Both the position numbers and the translations under genes were made by a program. From Leptolyngbyaceae cyanobacterium C42_A2020_001 (GTDB taxonomy: Bacteria; Cyanobacteriota; Cyanobacteriia; Leptolyngbyales; Leptolyngbyaceae), in contig JACYLN010000019.1 in the NCBI GenBank assembly GCA_015272515.1, positions 1 through 64,000 on the forward strand: 64,000 nucleotides of DNA. Direction: 5' to 3'. Under the pieces are notes generated by a model that saw only the letters and a list, made by a program, of their open reading frames with translations, had not been told where the DNA came from and did no database searches. Shown here one piece after another: positions 49,356 through 59,640 of this stretch (its first letter is position 1; each line of letters begins with the position of its first letter).

Positions 49356-52300
49356 CTAACGAGGCTTCTGCGCGATCGCCTGCTGAATATGTTCTAGCAG
49401 TTCGGTCATTGAAGTAGGGGGAGCCAGAATTTGACTAGCAAGTTGCCGTGCTTGTTCCGGCAAAGGGTTTAGCGTCGTTTCTTCCAATTCTGGGTCACGA
49501 TGGTCAAGCACAATAATCGGCGGCTTGGATTCCATTGCGCTCAGTTCCACTAGTCGTGCCAGCACTTCAGGCTGCGGCTCTCCATTCGTCCAGCAAAGCA
49601 ACAGCAAGTCTACACTTTCAGACTCAATTTGCTGCAGGACTTCCTGCCAGGAACGCCCCATCATTCCTCGCAACCCCGCTGTTTGTAAGTACTGAATCAA
49701 CGCTTGCAGCCACTCCGTTTCTTTGGGGAGTTGCCCCAACGCCTCATTCCCCACATTAAAAGATTTACCACTTTCCGTATTGCTGGGTAGGGTTGAAACA
49801 TTCATCGCTAAAATAGACGGCCGCCATACGCATCCTGCCGCGATTTGAATCACTTGCAGCAGCGTTGCCATCTCTGGAGAATCGTCCTCAACCGCGTTGC
49901 CATCTGTCTCTATAAGACAGGGAAAGATCAACAGTCCAGGAATTTGGCTGGCTGCCTGCGTCGTCTTTTGAGCGAGCGTCACAATGGGTAGGGATGCCAG
50001 CATCGGGTGATAGCTCAACTGTCGCAAGTAATCACTGGGATTGTCCAAATCTCCCCCCAGCAAGACCACATTCGGTTTCCAAACGCGGGCAAGCAGTTCT
50101 GCCTGGTCTAAATCGTCAGACTCTAAAATTCGATAGCGACGTGCCTGGAGCGATCGATTGAGGTGTTCGATCGCCGTTGATTCGGGCTGATTATCTTCGC
50201 TGCTTGCAAACAGATGCAGAATTGTGAGGTTACTAGCAGCACGAGCAGGTATATCCAGTTCTTTAGGATCAATCAACAAGTGTTGCAGGGTTTGCTTCAG
50301 CTCTTTCGGTTGAATCGGCAATTTCAGAAACCCATCTGCCCGATTCCGAAATGCCTCATCCTCATCAATCACAGTAGCGGTAATAGCAACGGGGATTGCC
50401 TCGGTTTCAGTATTGGATTTCAGCAGCGTTAACACATCCCAACCCGACAAAAGCGGCAGCAACGGGTTCAGAAAGATAATGCAAGGTTGCAGACGGCGGG
50501 CTTTTTCCAGTGCCTCGGTGCCTGATCGCGCAATCACCACTCGATAGCCCAGCCCAATTAGTTGCTCGGAGAGAGATTCTACAAACTGAGGCACGGTATC
50601 CACAATCAACATCAAGCGATCGCGGAGCTTGGGTAGTACCGAAGACGCGCTGCCGGATGCCTCCAGTACATCCCGTTGAGAATACCGGTTTGGGAATAAT
50701 AGCGGTACCCGCCCACTGGGGTAAGCAGCCAGTTGCTCATCTAATTCCTCGTCGTCCGTAGCACGCCCTCGTGTCAGTTGGGTGCGATCGGGTGGGGTCG
50801 GGGGTAGCAGAATTGTAAACTGGCTTCCCTGATGTTCTTTGGAGATGAACGTCACATCGCCCCCGTGTAACCGAGCCAGGCGACGCGTCAACACCAAACC
50901 CAAACCCGCCCCTTCAAATTGTCGCGTGAGGGGATTTTCGAGCTGTTGAAATTTTTGGAAAATGAGATGTTGCTTCTCTGATGGAATTCCAATTCCTGTA
51001 TCCCAGACGGTGAAAGCAATCCATCCACCCCAACGGCTGACCTTCAACCCCATGGGATGCCCAACTTCAGTGAATTTGAGGGAGTTGGATAGAAGATGAA
51101 CCAACATCTGACGCAGTCGCAGATCATCCGCTACCAACAGCGTTAAGTTTGGCTCAATTTCCAGGGAAAACTGCGCCCCAATTTGTTCAGCCTCTAGGGG
51201 GGATGCTGCTTTGTTGTCCAATAGCCGATTTTGCTTCGCTTGCTCAAAGGCTCGCTGACAGGCGATCTCCACATCCACCGGTCCATACAGCAACTCTAAC
51301 TGCCCCGTTTCAATCCGCGTCAAATCGAGGATATCGTTAACGACACCCATCAAATGACGGCTGCTTTGGTAAATCAGTTGGGCATAGTGAACCTGTCGTT
51401 GGTTGAGTTCTCCTAGCGTCTGGTCTTTCAACAAACTGGACAAACCCAACACAGCAGTTAGCGGTGTTTTTAGCTCATGGCTAATGCACGCCAAAAACTC
51501 ATCTTTTAGACGATTAAGCTGCACAAGATCGGCATTTTTGGCAGTCAACTCTCTGGCAAGGTGCTGTTGCTTGGTCACATCCTGCGACAAAATCAGCCAG
51601 AGCGATTCGCTGGGAGCTTGGGGTAAATCGGGCTGGGTGCGAATGGAGGGAAAATCTTGAACAGCAGAGGCAAACGCATCCGGCAAAGCGGTGGAGGCAT
51701 CTGAGTGGTTTACAGCAAGCGCCGCCAGAGTAAAGGGACGAGACGAGACTGAAGACGATTCGGTTGAATGGGCAGTGGCTAGACTGGTAGAAGGGGACCA
51801 ATCCAAATTCAAATCTGGCAGGAGTGATCCGAGGGATACTTTGACAAACTGCAAGACTTGCTCCCGCCCATCTTTCAAGGGGCAAACGCAAACGCAGGTG
51901 TTAGGGTTGGTTCCAAGCTGGCAGATACTCTCTGGAGAGGCAACGTCGGTAGCTGGGTTGAGCGATCGCTCTTCTTCAGTCAATCCAAGCGCTCGGAGAT
52001 CGCCATCATCATCGCAGTCTGAGCCTTGCACACCCAGCCAGACCGCAGCCTCCCGCCAAATTTTTGCTGGATCTGACAATTCACCTACCTGGTCACGCCA
52101 AACCCGGTTCTGGGCTACAACTTGCCCACTATCGGTTTGCAACATCAGTGGCAGCGGCAACCGCTCCAACAGTTGCAGCAGTGAGTCCAGAAGTGGTAAG
52201 TGGCTCGGCAAGCTAGCAGTAAGTTTTGCCGCCGCGGTATGCAGCGCTGCATTCATAGGAACAGGCTGCGTACTATGGCGCAATCGCAGATGCAAGATTT

Positions 52301-52952
52301 CTTCCTGCTGAGTTTTAATCCGTTGCTCCAGTTCTGCCCGTTGTGCCAACAGTTGTTGAGTGAGTTTCAAGATTTGCTGCTGTTGCGTGTGATAGTACGG
52401 GTTGATTGGAGATGGCAACTTCTCACTCAGCAGTTCAGCGTTGGCAGCACTTCCACTCACTTGCCTGCCCATTTCACTGATGTGAGCATCAGGCGGGCGA
52501 GTCAGTGCGCCTGCCAGAACGTGTAACAGGCGATCGCGATCCAGCAAGCCCACCAACACACCTGCCTGATTCACTAAGGCGTAGTTAGTACCTGGTTGAT
52601 CGGAAAGATGAGGCAAAAACTGATGCAACGACCAATCATCGGGCAAAACCGTGAGCGGCTCAATGATAGCAGGACAGCTATTTTGCAAAGAGCACTGCAA
52701 CACAGCAAGAGTACTCAGTAGGGTTGCTTTTGAAGTGCGAGAGGGCAGCGCCAGGGCTGTTAGCAGATTGGGCAAAAGCCGATGTAGTCGCACTAACCCA
52801 ATGGGTTGCTGCCAGGCATCTGTAATCACCAGGCAATCGCCCTCGTTTTGGCTCAACGTTTCTAAAATCGCCTTAAGAGAAGCGGTTCCAGAACAAGCTG
52901 GAATCGGTTGAACAAACTCTTTAAGACATGTGCCGGTCAAGGACATAGCCAA
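49356..52952 (-). CDS. CBS-domain histidine kinase with three receiver-like C-terminal domains
   Basis: CBS-like N-terminus, HisKA FLACISHELKTPLTAVLGLSSLL, HATPase LLSNSLKF..WDTGIGIP..GAGLGLVLTRRLA, then degenerate REC-like domains. Confidence 0.9.
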   Translation of the reverse strand: MAMSLTGTCLKEFVQPIPACSGTASLKAILETLSQNEGDCLVITDAWQQPIGLVRLHRLLPNLLTALALPSRTSKATLLSTLAVLQCSLQNSCPAIIEPLTVLPDDWSLHQFLPHLSDQPGTNYALVNQAGVLVGLLDRDRLLHVLAGALTRPPDAHISEMGRQVSGSAANAELLSEKLPSPINPYYHTQQQQILKLTQQLLAQRAELEQRIKTQQEEILHLRLRHSTQPVPMNAALHTAAAKLTASLPSHLPLLDSLLQLLERLPLPLMLQTDSGQVVAQNRVWRDQVGELSDPAKIWREAAVWLGVQGSDCDDDGDLRALGLTEEERSLNPATDVASPESICQLGTNPNTCVCVCPLKDGREQVLQFVKVSLGSLLPDLNLDWSPSTSLATAHSTESSSVSSRPFTLAALAVNHSDASTALPDAFASAVQDFPSIRTQPDLPQAPSESLWLILSQDVTKQQHLARELTAKNADLVQLNRLKDEFLACISHELKTPLTAVLGLSSLLKDQTLGELNQRQVHYAQLIYQSSRHLMGVVNDILDLTRIETGQLELLYGPVDVEIACQRAFEQAKQNRLLDNKAASPLEAEQIGAQFSLEIEPNLTLLVADDLRLRQMLVHLLSNSLKFTEVGHPMGLKVSRWGGWIAFTVWDTGIGIPSEKQHLIFQKFQQLENPLTRQFEGAGLGLVLTRRLARLHGGDVTFISKEHQGSQFTILLPPTPPDRTQLTRGRATDDEELDEQLAAYPSGRVPLLFPNRYSQRDVLEASGSASSVLPKLRDRLMLIVDTVPQFVESLSEQLIGLGYRVVIARSGTEALEKARRLQPCIIFLNPLLPLLSGWDVLTLLKSNTETEAIPVAITATVIDEDEAFRNRADGFLKLPIQPKELKQTLQHLLIDPKELDIPARAASNLTILHLFASSEDNQPESTAIEHLNRSLQARRYRILESDDLDQAELLARVWKPNVVLLGGDLDNPSDYLRQLSYHPMLASLPIVTLAQKTTQAASQIPGLLIFPCLIETDGNAVEDDSPEMATLLQVIQIAAGCVWRPSILAMNVSTLPSNTESGKSFNVGNEALGQLPKETEWLQALIQYLQTAGLRGMMGRSWQEVLQQIESESVDLLLLCWTNGEPQPEVLARLVELSAMESKPPIIVLDHRDPELEETTLNPLPEQARQLASQILAPPTSMTELLEHIQQAIAQKPR

Positions 52953-53263
52953 CCTTCCCCAAAGGGAAAAAGGATCAAGGGCTTCGCTGACAACAGGGGC
53001 GGCGAGTTTTTAATTCACTTCCCAATTATGACGCTGGAAAAGCAGGAGTCGGGTAGCGATTATAATTAATTAAAAGTTCGATTATGACGAAAAATTAAGT
53101 ATTGCAAAAATACGAATGAATGTAATCCTTCACCTCCCATCTGCAACAATAAGCATCTTTAGATGAAGGAGCGTTACACTTTACTTTATATTTAATTAAT
53201 GTTTCAAATACCTTAACCCTTTGAAACCCTGATTTAAATTTACGCTCTTCAGCACCTTGAGCC

Positions 53264-54139
53264 GTGCAATCTATCCTATTGATTTGTACATTTCTACCAT
53301 TGGATACGCTGGCTCACGCTGTTTCTAAGCGATTGAGCAGCGATCGCTATCAGGTAAGCCACCATCACACGTTTGAATCATTCTGCCAATTCGTTGAGCA
53401 AGAGAAGCATCGATTGGATTGCTTAATCTTGCAGTCCAACCCAGAACTGGTTCAAGTCGCCACCTGGCTCTATGGACAGGCAACGCTTCTACCCGCCATT
53501 CTTCTGTCTGAAGCTACTGTTGCGGACCCTCACCCCAGCCCACCCACAACTCAGACACAGATCCCATTTCAGTATCACACCGCAGAAGTTCTGCTGTCAG
53601 TCACCGATCTTGAGCAACTCGACTACCACATTGAACAAGCGATCGCTCAATTCATCAGCTTGTCACCCACCTCATGGCTCAAAAACGATCCCTTCGCCAA
53701 AATCGGCGATCAGCCAGATAACCATCCATTAGTTCCCCAACAGCAGCGATTAATTGAGAAACTGAAGGAGCGACTGGGGTATCTAGGCGTGTATTACAAA
53801 CGAGATCCCAACAACTTCTTCCGCTACCTACCACCCGAGCAGAAAGTAGAGCTGTTAGAAAAGCTCAAACTCGATTATCGGGATATTGTTCTACGCTATT
53901 TCGCGAATGATGGTACGCTAAATCAGCGCATTGACGACTTCGTAAACACCGTCTTCTTCACCGATGTTTCTGCCGCACAAGTTGTAGAAATCCACATGGA
54001 GTTGATAGACGAATTTTCCAAGCAGCTAAAATTGGAAGGGCGCAGCGAGGAGATTTTGTTGGATTACCGCCTCACCCTTATTGACACGATCGCCCACCTC
54101 TGTGAAATGTATCGACGCTCCATCCCTCGAGAATCCTGA
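53264..54139 (+). CDS. kaiA: circadian clock protein KaiA (full length)
   Basis: 291 aa; YYKRDPNNFFRYLPPEQKVELLEKLKLDYRDIVLRYFANDGTLNQRIDDFVNTVFFTDVSAAQVVEIHMELIDEFSKQLKLEGRSEEILLDYRLTLIDTIAHLCEMYRRSIPRE; followed by kaiB and kaiC. Confidence 0.96.
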   Translation: MQSILLICTFLPLDTLAHAVSKRLSSDRYQVSHHHTFESFCQFVEQEKHRLDCLILQSNPELVQVATWLYGQATLLPAILLSEATVADPHPSPPTTQTQIPFQYHTAEVLLSVTDLEQLDYHIEQAIAQFISLSPTSWLKNDPFAKIGDQPDNHPLVPQQQRLIEKLKERLGYLGVYYKRDPNNFFRYLPPEQKVELLEKLKLDYRDIVLRYFANDGTLNQRIDDFVNTVFFTDVSAAQVVEIHMELIDEFSKQLKLEGRSEEILLDYRLTLIDTIAHLCEMYRRSIPRES

Positions 54140-54178
54140 GAAGCCATTCTGCATCTGTCGTCAGAACGATAAAACTCT

Positions 54179-54508
54179 ATGATTCCTCTTAAGAAAACTT
54201 ATGTTCTGAAGCTGTACGTTGCGGGCAACACTCCCAACTCAATCCGAGCGTTGAAAACTCTCAACACAATCCTCGAAGAAGAGTTTAAGGGAGTTTATGC
54301 CCTCAAGGTAATTGATGTTTTAAAAAACCCCCAACTAGCCGAAGAAGATAAAATCCTGGCAACTCCAACCCTGGCAAAAATTCTGCCACCTCCCGTTCGT
54401 AAAATCATTGGCGATCTCTCCGATCGCGAAAGGGTTCTCATTGGTCTTGATCTGCTGTATGAAGAACTGCGGGAAGACGAAGTTGGAATCGATAAAGAAG
54501 TGCTTTGA
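54179..54508 (+). CDS. kaiB: circadian clock protein KaiB
   Basis: [86 protein letters not shown]. Confidence 0.97.
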   Translation: MIPLKKTYVLKLYVAGNTPNSIRALKTLNTILEEEFKGVYALKVIDVLKNPQLAEEDKILATPTLAKILPPPVRKIIGDLSDRERVLIGLDLLYEELREDEVGIDKEVL

Positions 54509-54581
54509 TGAGCACCTTTTGTGGTAAACCTAGCGATACAGCTTGCCAACCCAACGATATAAGCCTGGTCTATAAACTGTT

Positions 54582-56132
54582 ATGAATCAACTCAGTCAAG
54601 AAGCTAATAACGGACTGAATGCAGTCGGAGTCCAAAAAATTCGCACCATGATTGAGGGATTTGATGATATCAGTCATGGCGGATTGCCCGTTGGCAGAAC
54701 CACGTTGGTAAGCGGTACCTCTGGCACTGGCAAAACCCTCCTCGCTGTGCAATTTCTCTATAACGGCATTACGTATTTTGATGAACCTGGCGTATTTGTC
54801 ACATTTGAAGAAGCGCCCGCCGACGTTATTAAAAACGCCTTTAGCTTTGGGTGGGACTTACAAAAGCTGGTAGACGAGGGCAAGCTATTCATTCTCGATG
54901 CCTCTCCCGACCCTGAAGGACAAGACGTAGTTGGTAATTTTGACCTGTCTGCTTTGATCGAGCGGATTCAATACGCCATTCGCAAGTACAAAGCCAAGCG
55001 AGTCTCGATTGACTCTGTCACCGCCGTGTTTCAACAGTACGATGCAGCCTCGGTAGTACGACGAGAAATTTTCCGCTTGGTGGCGCGGTTGAAACAAGTG
55101 GGCGCGACAACCATCATGACCACAGAGCGGATCGATGAGTACGGTTCCGTGGCCCGATTTGGGGTGGAAGAGTTTGTCTCCGATAATGTCGCCATTGTTC
55201 GCAATGTGCTGGAGGGGGAGCGCCGCCGCCGAACGATTGAGATTCTGAAGCTGCGCGGAACAACTCATATGAAAGGAGAATATCCTTTCACCATCACCAA
55301 CTACGGGATCAATATCTTCCCGCTGGGGGCAATGCGCCTAACCCAGCGATCATCCAATGTGCGGGTCTCTTCGGGAGTCAAAACACTGGACGAAATGTGC
55401 GGAGGAGGCTTTTTCAAGGATTCGATCATTCTGGCAACCGGGGCAACGGGTACGGGCAAAACCTTACTGGTCAGCAAGTTTTTGCAGGAGAGTTGCATTC
55501 GTGGGGAGCGATCGATGCTGTTTGCCTACGAAGAATCTCGCGCTCAACTGTCCCGCAATGCTTACTCTTGGGGCATTGACTTTGAGGATTTGGAACAGAA
55601 GGGCTTGCTTAAGATCCTGTGTGCGTATCCAGAATCTGCTGGTCTAGAGGACCACTTGCAAATCATTAAATCCGAAATTGCCGAGTTTAAGCCTGCTCGG
55701 ATTGCGATCGATTCTCTGTCTGCTCTGGCACGGGGGGTCAGCAACAATGCCTTTCGGCAGTTTGTAATTGGGGTGACCGGATTCGCCAAGCAGGAAGAAA
55801 TCACTGGCTTTTTCACCAACACCACTGATCAATTTATGGGATCACACTCCATCACGGATTCCCACATCTCCACCATTACTGACACAATTTTGATGCTGCA
55901 ATACGTGGAAATTCGTGGGGAGATGTCGCGGGCAATCAACGTGTTTAAGATGCGCGGTTCCTGGCATGACAAAGGGATTCGCGAGTACACGATTAGCGAA
56001 CATGGTGCGGACATCAAAGATTCGTTCCGCAACTTTGAGCGCATTATTAGCGGTTCGCCCACTCGCATTTCGGTGGATGAAAAAAGCGAACTTTCTCGCA
56101 TTGTGCGGGCTGTGCAACGGGAAGAGGAATAA
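54582..56132 (+). CDS. kaiC: circadian clock protein KaiC
   Basis: Two RecA-like domains (GTSGTGKT, GATGTGKT), autophosphorylation motif SHISTITDT, FKMRGSWHDKGIREYTI. Confidence 0.97.
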   Translation: MNQLSQEANNGLNAVGVQKIRTMIEGFDDISHGGLPVGRTTLVSGTSGTGKTLLAVQFLYNGITYFDEPGVFVTFEEAPADVIKNAFSFGWDLQKLVDEGKLFILDASPDPEGQDVVGNFDLSALIERIQYAIRKYKAKRVSIDSVTAVFQQYDAASVVRREIFRLVARLKQVGATTIMTTERIDEYGSVARFGVEEFVSDNVAIVRNVLEGERRRRTIEILKLRGTTHMKGEYPFTITNYGINIFPLGAMRLTQRSSNVRVSSGVKTLDEMCGGGFFKDSIILATGATGTGKTLLVSKFLQESCIRGERSMLFAYEESRAQLSRNAYSWGIDFEDLEQKGLLKILCAYPESAGLEDHLQIIKSEIAEFKPARIAIDSLSALARGVSNNAFRQFVIGVTGFAKQEEITGFFTNTTDQFMGSHSITDSHISTITDTILMLQYVEIRGEMSRAINVFKMRGSWHDKGIREYTISEHGADIKDSFRNFERIISGSPTRISVDEKSELSRIVRAVQREEE

Positions 56133-56143
56133 TTCTCTTGCAA

Positions 56144-57619
56144 TCAGGCGACGGCTTTGCGTTGGATGTTTCTGCTGGGATGGAGCGATCGCTTCAGTAA
56201 ATTGCCCAGAACGATCGCGCCCCGTTCAATATCTTCAGCGGAATGCAGAAAACTCAACCGCAGGGCTGGGTACCCTTTTTGACCGGGGAAAAACACCGAA
56301 CTATCAAAAATTGCAACATTCTGGGCGATCGCATCTCGGCAAAGTGCTGGAATCGAAACGCACTCTGGAAACTGAACCCATAAGAATAGTCCTCCCTGGG
56401 GCACTGTCCAGGTAGCTTCTTCCGGGAAATGCTTCTCCATAGCTTGCAGCATAGCGTTGCGGCTTTGCAGATGGGTTGCCCGCAAACGGTTGATATGGCG
56501 ACGGTAGTGACCTGATGCCAAATATTCGCTAACGATCGCCTGCGAAACCGTTGAACTATGAAGGTCATAAAGCAACTTGCGACTCAGCAATGTTTGATGG
56601 TTTTGCCGATTCGTGACAATGTAACCCACGCGTAGCCCTGGCATCAACGTTTTGGAAAAGGTACCCAAATACGTTACCCAACCTTCGCGATCGAAGGCTT
56701 TAATTGGCGGCGGAACCGGTTCAAAGTTTAACCCTTCATAGGCGTTGTCTTCCAGAATCGGGCATTCATACTGTTTTGCCAGTGCCACCAATTGCTGCCG
56801 ATGTGCCTGAGTCGTGGTGATCCCGGTTGGATTATGAAAGGTGCTGATGGTAAAAATCAGCCTCGGTCGATGACTTTTGAGGTATTGCTCCAACAGTTCC
56901 AGGTTCATCCCCTCCGCCGTCATCGGAATCCCAATCACTCGTGCGCCTAAGGTGTCTAACACGGCAAGCGTTCCAGCGTAGGTGGGACTTTCTACTACCA
57001 CCCAGTCTCCTGGACGGACAAAGTGGTGAATTGCCAGAAACAAACCTTGTTGGGAACCTGTGGTAATAATCAGATCATCGGCTGAGACTTCTAACCCAAG
57101 TTGAATCAATTGCTGGGCAATTTGCTGCCGCAGCATCAGTTGCCCTTGTGGCTGATTGTAGTGAAACAGGCGATCGCCTACATCTGTCATAGCGCGGCGG
57201 GCGATCCGTGATAGATCTTCGGGTGGTTGCGGCACACCAAAGCCAAAATCAATCCTGTCAGGATGACGGTTGGCTTCGGTAAACCCGTTGTAGAATTTGC
57301 AGAACGAGCCGCAGGGATGTTCAGGAATAATGACAGACTGAGCCGGGGCAAAGGTTGGCTCCAAACTGGGAGAAGCAGAAGGCGGCTGGCTAACAAAGTA
57401 GCCCGATCCTGGACGAGCCTGAATCAAACCATCTGCCTCCAGCATTCCATAGGCTTCGATCACGGTAAGTTTATTAACTTGAATTGCATCCGCCAGCCCA
57501 CGGATCGAGGGAAGTTGGTGTCCGGGTGGCATTACGCCTGATTGAATGAGGTGCTTCAGGCGATCGCGAATTTGCAGATATAGGGCTTGTCCAGACTGGC
57601 GATCGATGGGAATTTTCAT
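56144..57619 (-). CDS. MocR-type PLP-dependent aminotransferase / GntR-HTH regulator
   Basis: GntR wHTH ALYLQIRDRLKHLIQSGVMPPGHQLPSIRGLADAIQVNKLTVIEAYGMLEADGLI; aminotransferase TLGTFSKTLMPGLRVGYIV. Start moved to 57619. Confidence 0.9.
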   Translation of the reverse strand: MKIPIDRQSGQALYLQIRDRLKHLIQSGVMPPGHQLPSIRGLADAIQVNKLTVIEAYGMLEADGLIQARPGSGYFVSQPPSASPSLEPTFAPAQSVIIPEHPCGSFCKFYNGFTEANRHPDRIDFGFGVPQPPEDLSRIARRAMTDVGDRLFHYNQPQGQLMLRQQIAQQLIQLGLEVSADDLIITTGSQQGLFLAIHHFVRPGDWVVVESPTYAGTLAVLDTLGARVIGIPMTAEGMNLELLEQYLKSHRPRLIFTISTFHNPTGITTTQAHRQQLVALAKQYECPILEDNAYEGLNFEPVPPPIKAFDREGWVTYLGTFSKTLMPGLRVGYIVTNRQNHQTLLSRKLLYDLHSSTVSQAIVSEYLASGHYRRHINRLRATHLQSRNAMLQAMEKHFPEEATWTVPQGGLFLWVQFPECVSIPALCRDAIAQNVAIFDSSVFFPGQKGYPALRLSFLHSAEDIERGAIVLGNLLKRSLHPSRNIQRKAVA

Positions 57620-57813
57620 GACACCGCTCCAAAGTCTGTCAGCACTATAATCAATCTGCTCAAAAATCACCTGATACAGTTGGGCGAGATTTTGCCAGAA
57701 CAGTTCTGCCAATTTGCACTGTTCTAGTCAAACCTGTTAAATCTGTACCTTCTCGAATCACTGTTGCGCCAACGACAGTGGAGAGGTACGGTTCGTTCAC
57801 GAGGAGCAGACTT

Positions 57814-58062
57814 ATGAAAACCCAAATTCTACCCTCGTCTGTCCTCTCTACACTCTTTACCCAACTCAATCGTTTCTGGTCATTCTTGATCGACATGGGC
57901 AGTCGCTACCCGGATGTGCGGGTTTGGCAACGACGCGATCGCCGAGGTGATGCAGTTTGGCATGGCTACGATCCCACCAATGGCGATTACGTTTCCTTTG
58001 GCACAGAAGACGAAATCCGTAGCTGGATCGAACAACGCTACTACACCCGCGATCGCGATTAA
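57814..58062 (+). CDS. small hypothetical protein
   Basis: ATG preceded by GAGGAGCAG; SRYPDVRVWQRRDRRGDAVWHGYDPTNGDYVSFGTEDEIRSWIEQRYY. Confidence 0.7.
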   Translation: MKTQILPSSVLSTLFTQLNRFWSFLIDMGSRYPDVRVWQRRDRRGDAVWHGYDPTNGDYVSFGTEDEIRSWIEQRYYTRDRD

Positions 58063-58140
58063 GCCCCAACTCCAGAATCCTTGCCTGACTTGAGCGATCA
58101 CGGCACAATGAAGATAAGGATTTTAGTTACGTTTTTTAAC

Positions 58141-59448
58141 ATGATTCTGGAGCCGCAAACGCTTTCTCCTGTCCACCCAACCCCCACTCTTGAAGCTCAC
58201 CTTCAACCAGTTGATTCTCAGCCAAAACAGCTTGACTACGATGTGGCGATCGTCGGCGGCGGCATTGTAGGACTCACCTTTGCCTGTGCTTTGAAAGATT
58301 CTGGCTTGAGGGTGGCGCTGATTGAAGCGAAACAGGAATCAACAGCGGTTTCCAGAGGGCAAGCGTATCATGTGAATTTGCTCTCCAGCCAAATCTTTGA
58401 TGGCATTGGCGTATGGGAGCAGATGCACCCTAATGTGAATCCGATTGAGCAAATTCGCTTATCGGATGGCAACTATCCTGGCGTGGTGCAGTTTCTGCTG
58501 CAAGACTTGAAATCCCCCGCGCTGGGTTACGTGGCTGAACACAAAGTACTGCTGGAAGCACTGCAAGCCTTCTTGCAAGAATGCACGAATGTTACCTATC
58601 TCTGTCCGGTGGAAGTCTGCGCGACTCAGTTTCATGCAGATGCAGTGGAATTAGCGTTGAAACAAGGCGACCAAACCTGGACGGTACAATCGCAGTTGTT
58701 GGTTGCGGCCGATGGGGCGCAATCTCCCATCCGGCAACAGGCAGGTATTCGCACGATGGGCTGGCAATACTGGCAATCGTGTGTGGTGGCATTCATCAAG
58801 CCCGAAAAACCCCACCAAAATATCGCCTACGAACGCTTTCAGGCGGATGGTCCATTTGCCATTTTGCCCCTACCTGGAAATATTTGCCGAATTGTGTGGA
58901 CGGCTCCCAAAAAAGAAGCGGAAGCCATTCTGGCACTGGATGATGCAGCATTTCTAACTAAATTAAAAACTCGTTACGGTAATCAGATGGGCGAGTTGGA
59001 ACTGGTAGGCGATCGCTCCCTGTTTCCCGTCCATCTAATGCATAGTCATCGTTACGTGCAATCTCGGTTAGCGTTGATTGGCGACGCAGCCCATTGCTGC
59101 CATCCCGTGGGCGGGCAGGGTGTCAACCTGGGCATTCGGGATGCGGCTGCTCTGGCAGAAATATTAAAAACAGCACACCAACAAGGGCAAGATCTTGGCC
59201 AATTAAAGACTCTCCGCCAATACGGGCGCTGGCGCAAACTAGAAAACTGGAAGATCCTTGCCTTTACCGATTTTCTCGATCGCCTCTTTTCCAACACCAT
59301 TTTGCCCATTGTGGTGTTACGTCGGCTGGGCTTGTGGATGCTGCAAAACATTTACCCTGTGAAACTGTTTGCCCTCAGGCTCATGGTGGGCTTGAGCGAT
59401 CGCCCCCCCAAACTAGCGCAGCGATCGCCGCAAAAACCTTCGCTTTAA
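58141..59448 (+). CDS. FAD-dependent hydroxylase, UbiH/UbiF family
   Basis: YDVAIVGGGIVGLTFACALKDSGLRVALIEA, LLVAADGAQSPIRQQAGI, LIGDAAHCCHPVGGQGVNLGIRDAAALAEIL. Confidence 0.92.
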   Translation: MILEPQTLSPVHPTPTLEAHLQPVDSQPKQLDYDVAIVGGGIVGLTFACALKDSGLRVALIEAKQESTAVSRGQAYHVNLLSSQIFDGIGVWEQMHPNVNPIEQIRLSDGNYPGVVQFLLQDLKSPALGYVAEHKVLLEALQAFLQECTNVTYLCPVEVCATQFHADAVELALKQGDQTWTVQSQLLVAADGAQSPIRQQAGIRTMGWQYWQSCVVAFIKPEKPHQNIAYERFQADGPFAILPLPGNICRIVWTAPKKEAEAILALDDAAFLTKLKTRYGNQMGELELVGDRSLFPVHLMHSHRYVQSRLALIGDAAHCCHPVGGQGVNLGIRDAAALAEILKTAHQQGQDLGQLKTLRQYGRWRKLENWKILAFTDFLDRLFSNTILPIVVLRRLGLWMLQNIYPVKLFALRLMVGLSDRPPKLAQRSPQKPSL

Positions 59449-59527
59449 GAATGCTGATTTTGATCAGTCCTGTAATTTTGTTCCTTAGGAACGTGAATTT
59501 AATAACATCGAATTTTTCATTTAAACT

Positions 59528-59585
59528 CACCTCTCCCCCTGCCCCTCTCCGGCTCGGAGAGGGGTGCCGCAGGCGGGGTGAGGTT
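59528..59585. repeat. REP-like long palindrome
   Basis: CACCTCTCCCCCTGCCCCTCTCC-GGCTC-GGAGAGGGGTGCCGCAGGCGGGGTGAGG; 9-bp perfect inner stem plus outer CTCACC/GGTGAG. Confidence 0.65.
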
Positions 59586-59640
59586 GCCGGAGTTATTTAA
59601 TCCACGATCCTTAAGCAAAGGCAAGCGAGAATTTAGCGCT

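Noticed and set aside
51691-52311. 206-aa ORF antisense to the histidine kinase
   Set aside because: Shadow ORF opposite a well-supported kinase CDS, Ser/Arg-rich composition typical of antisense translation.
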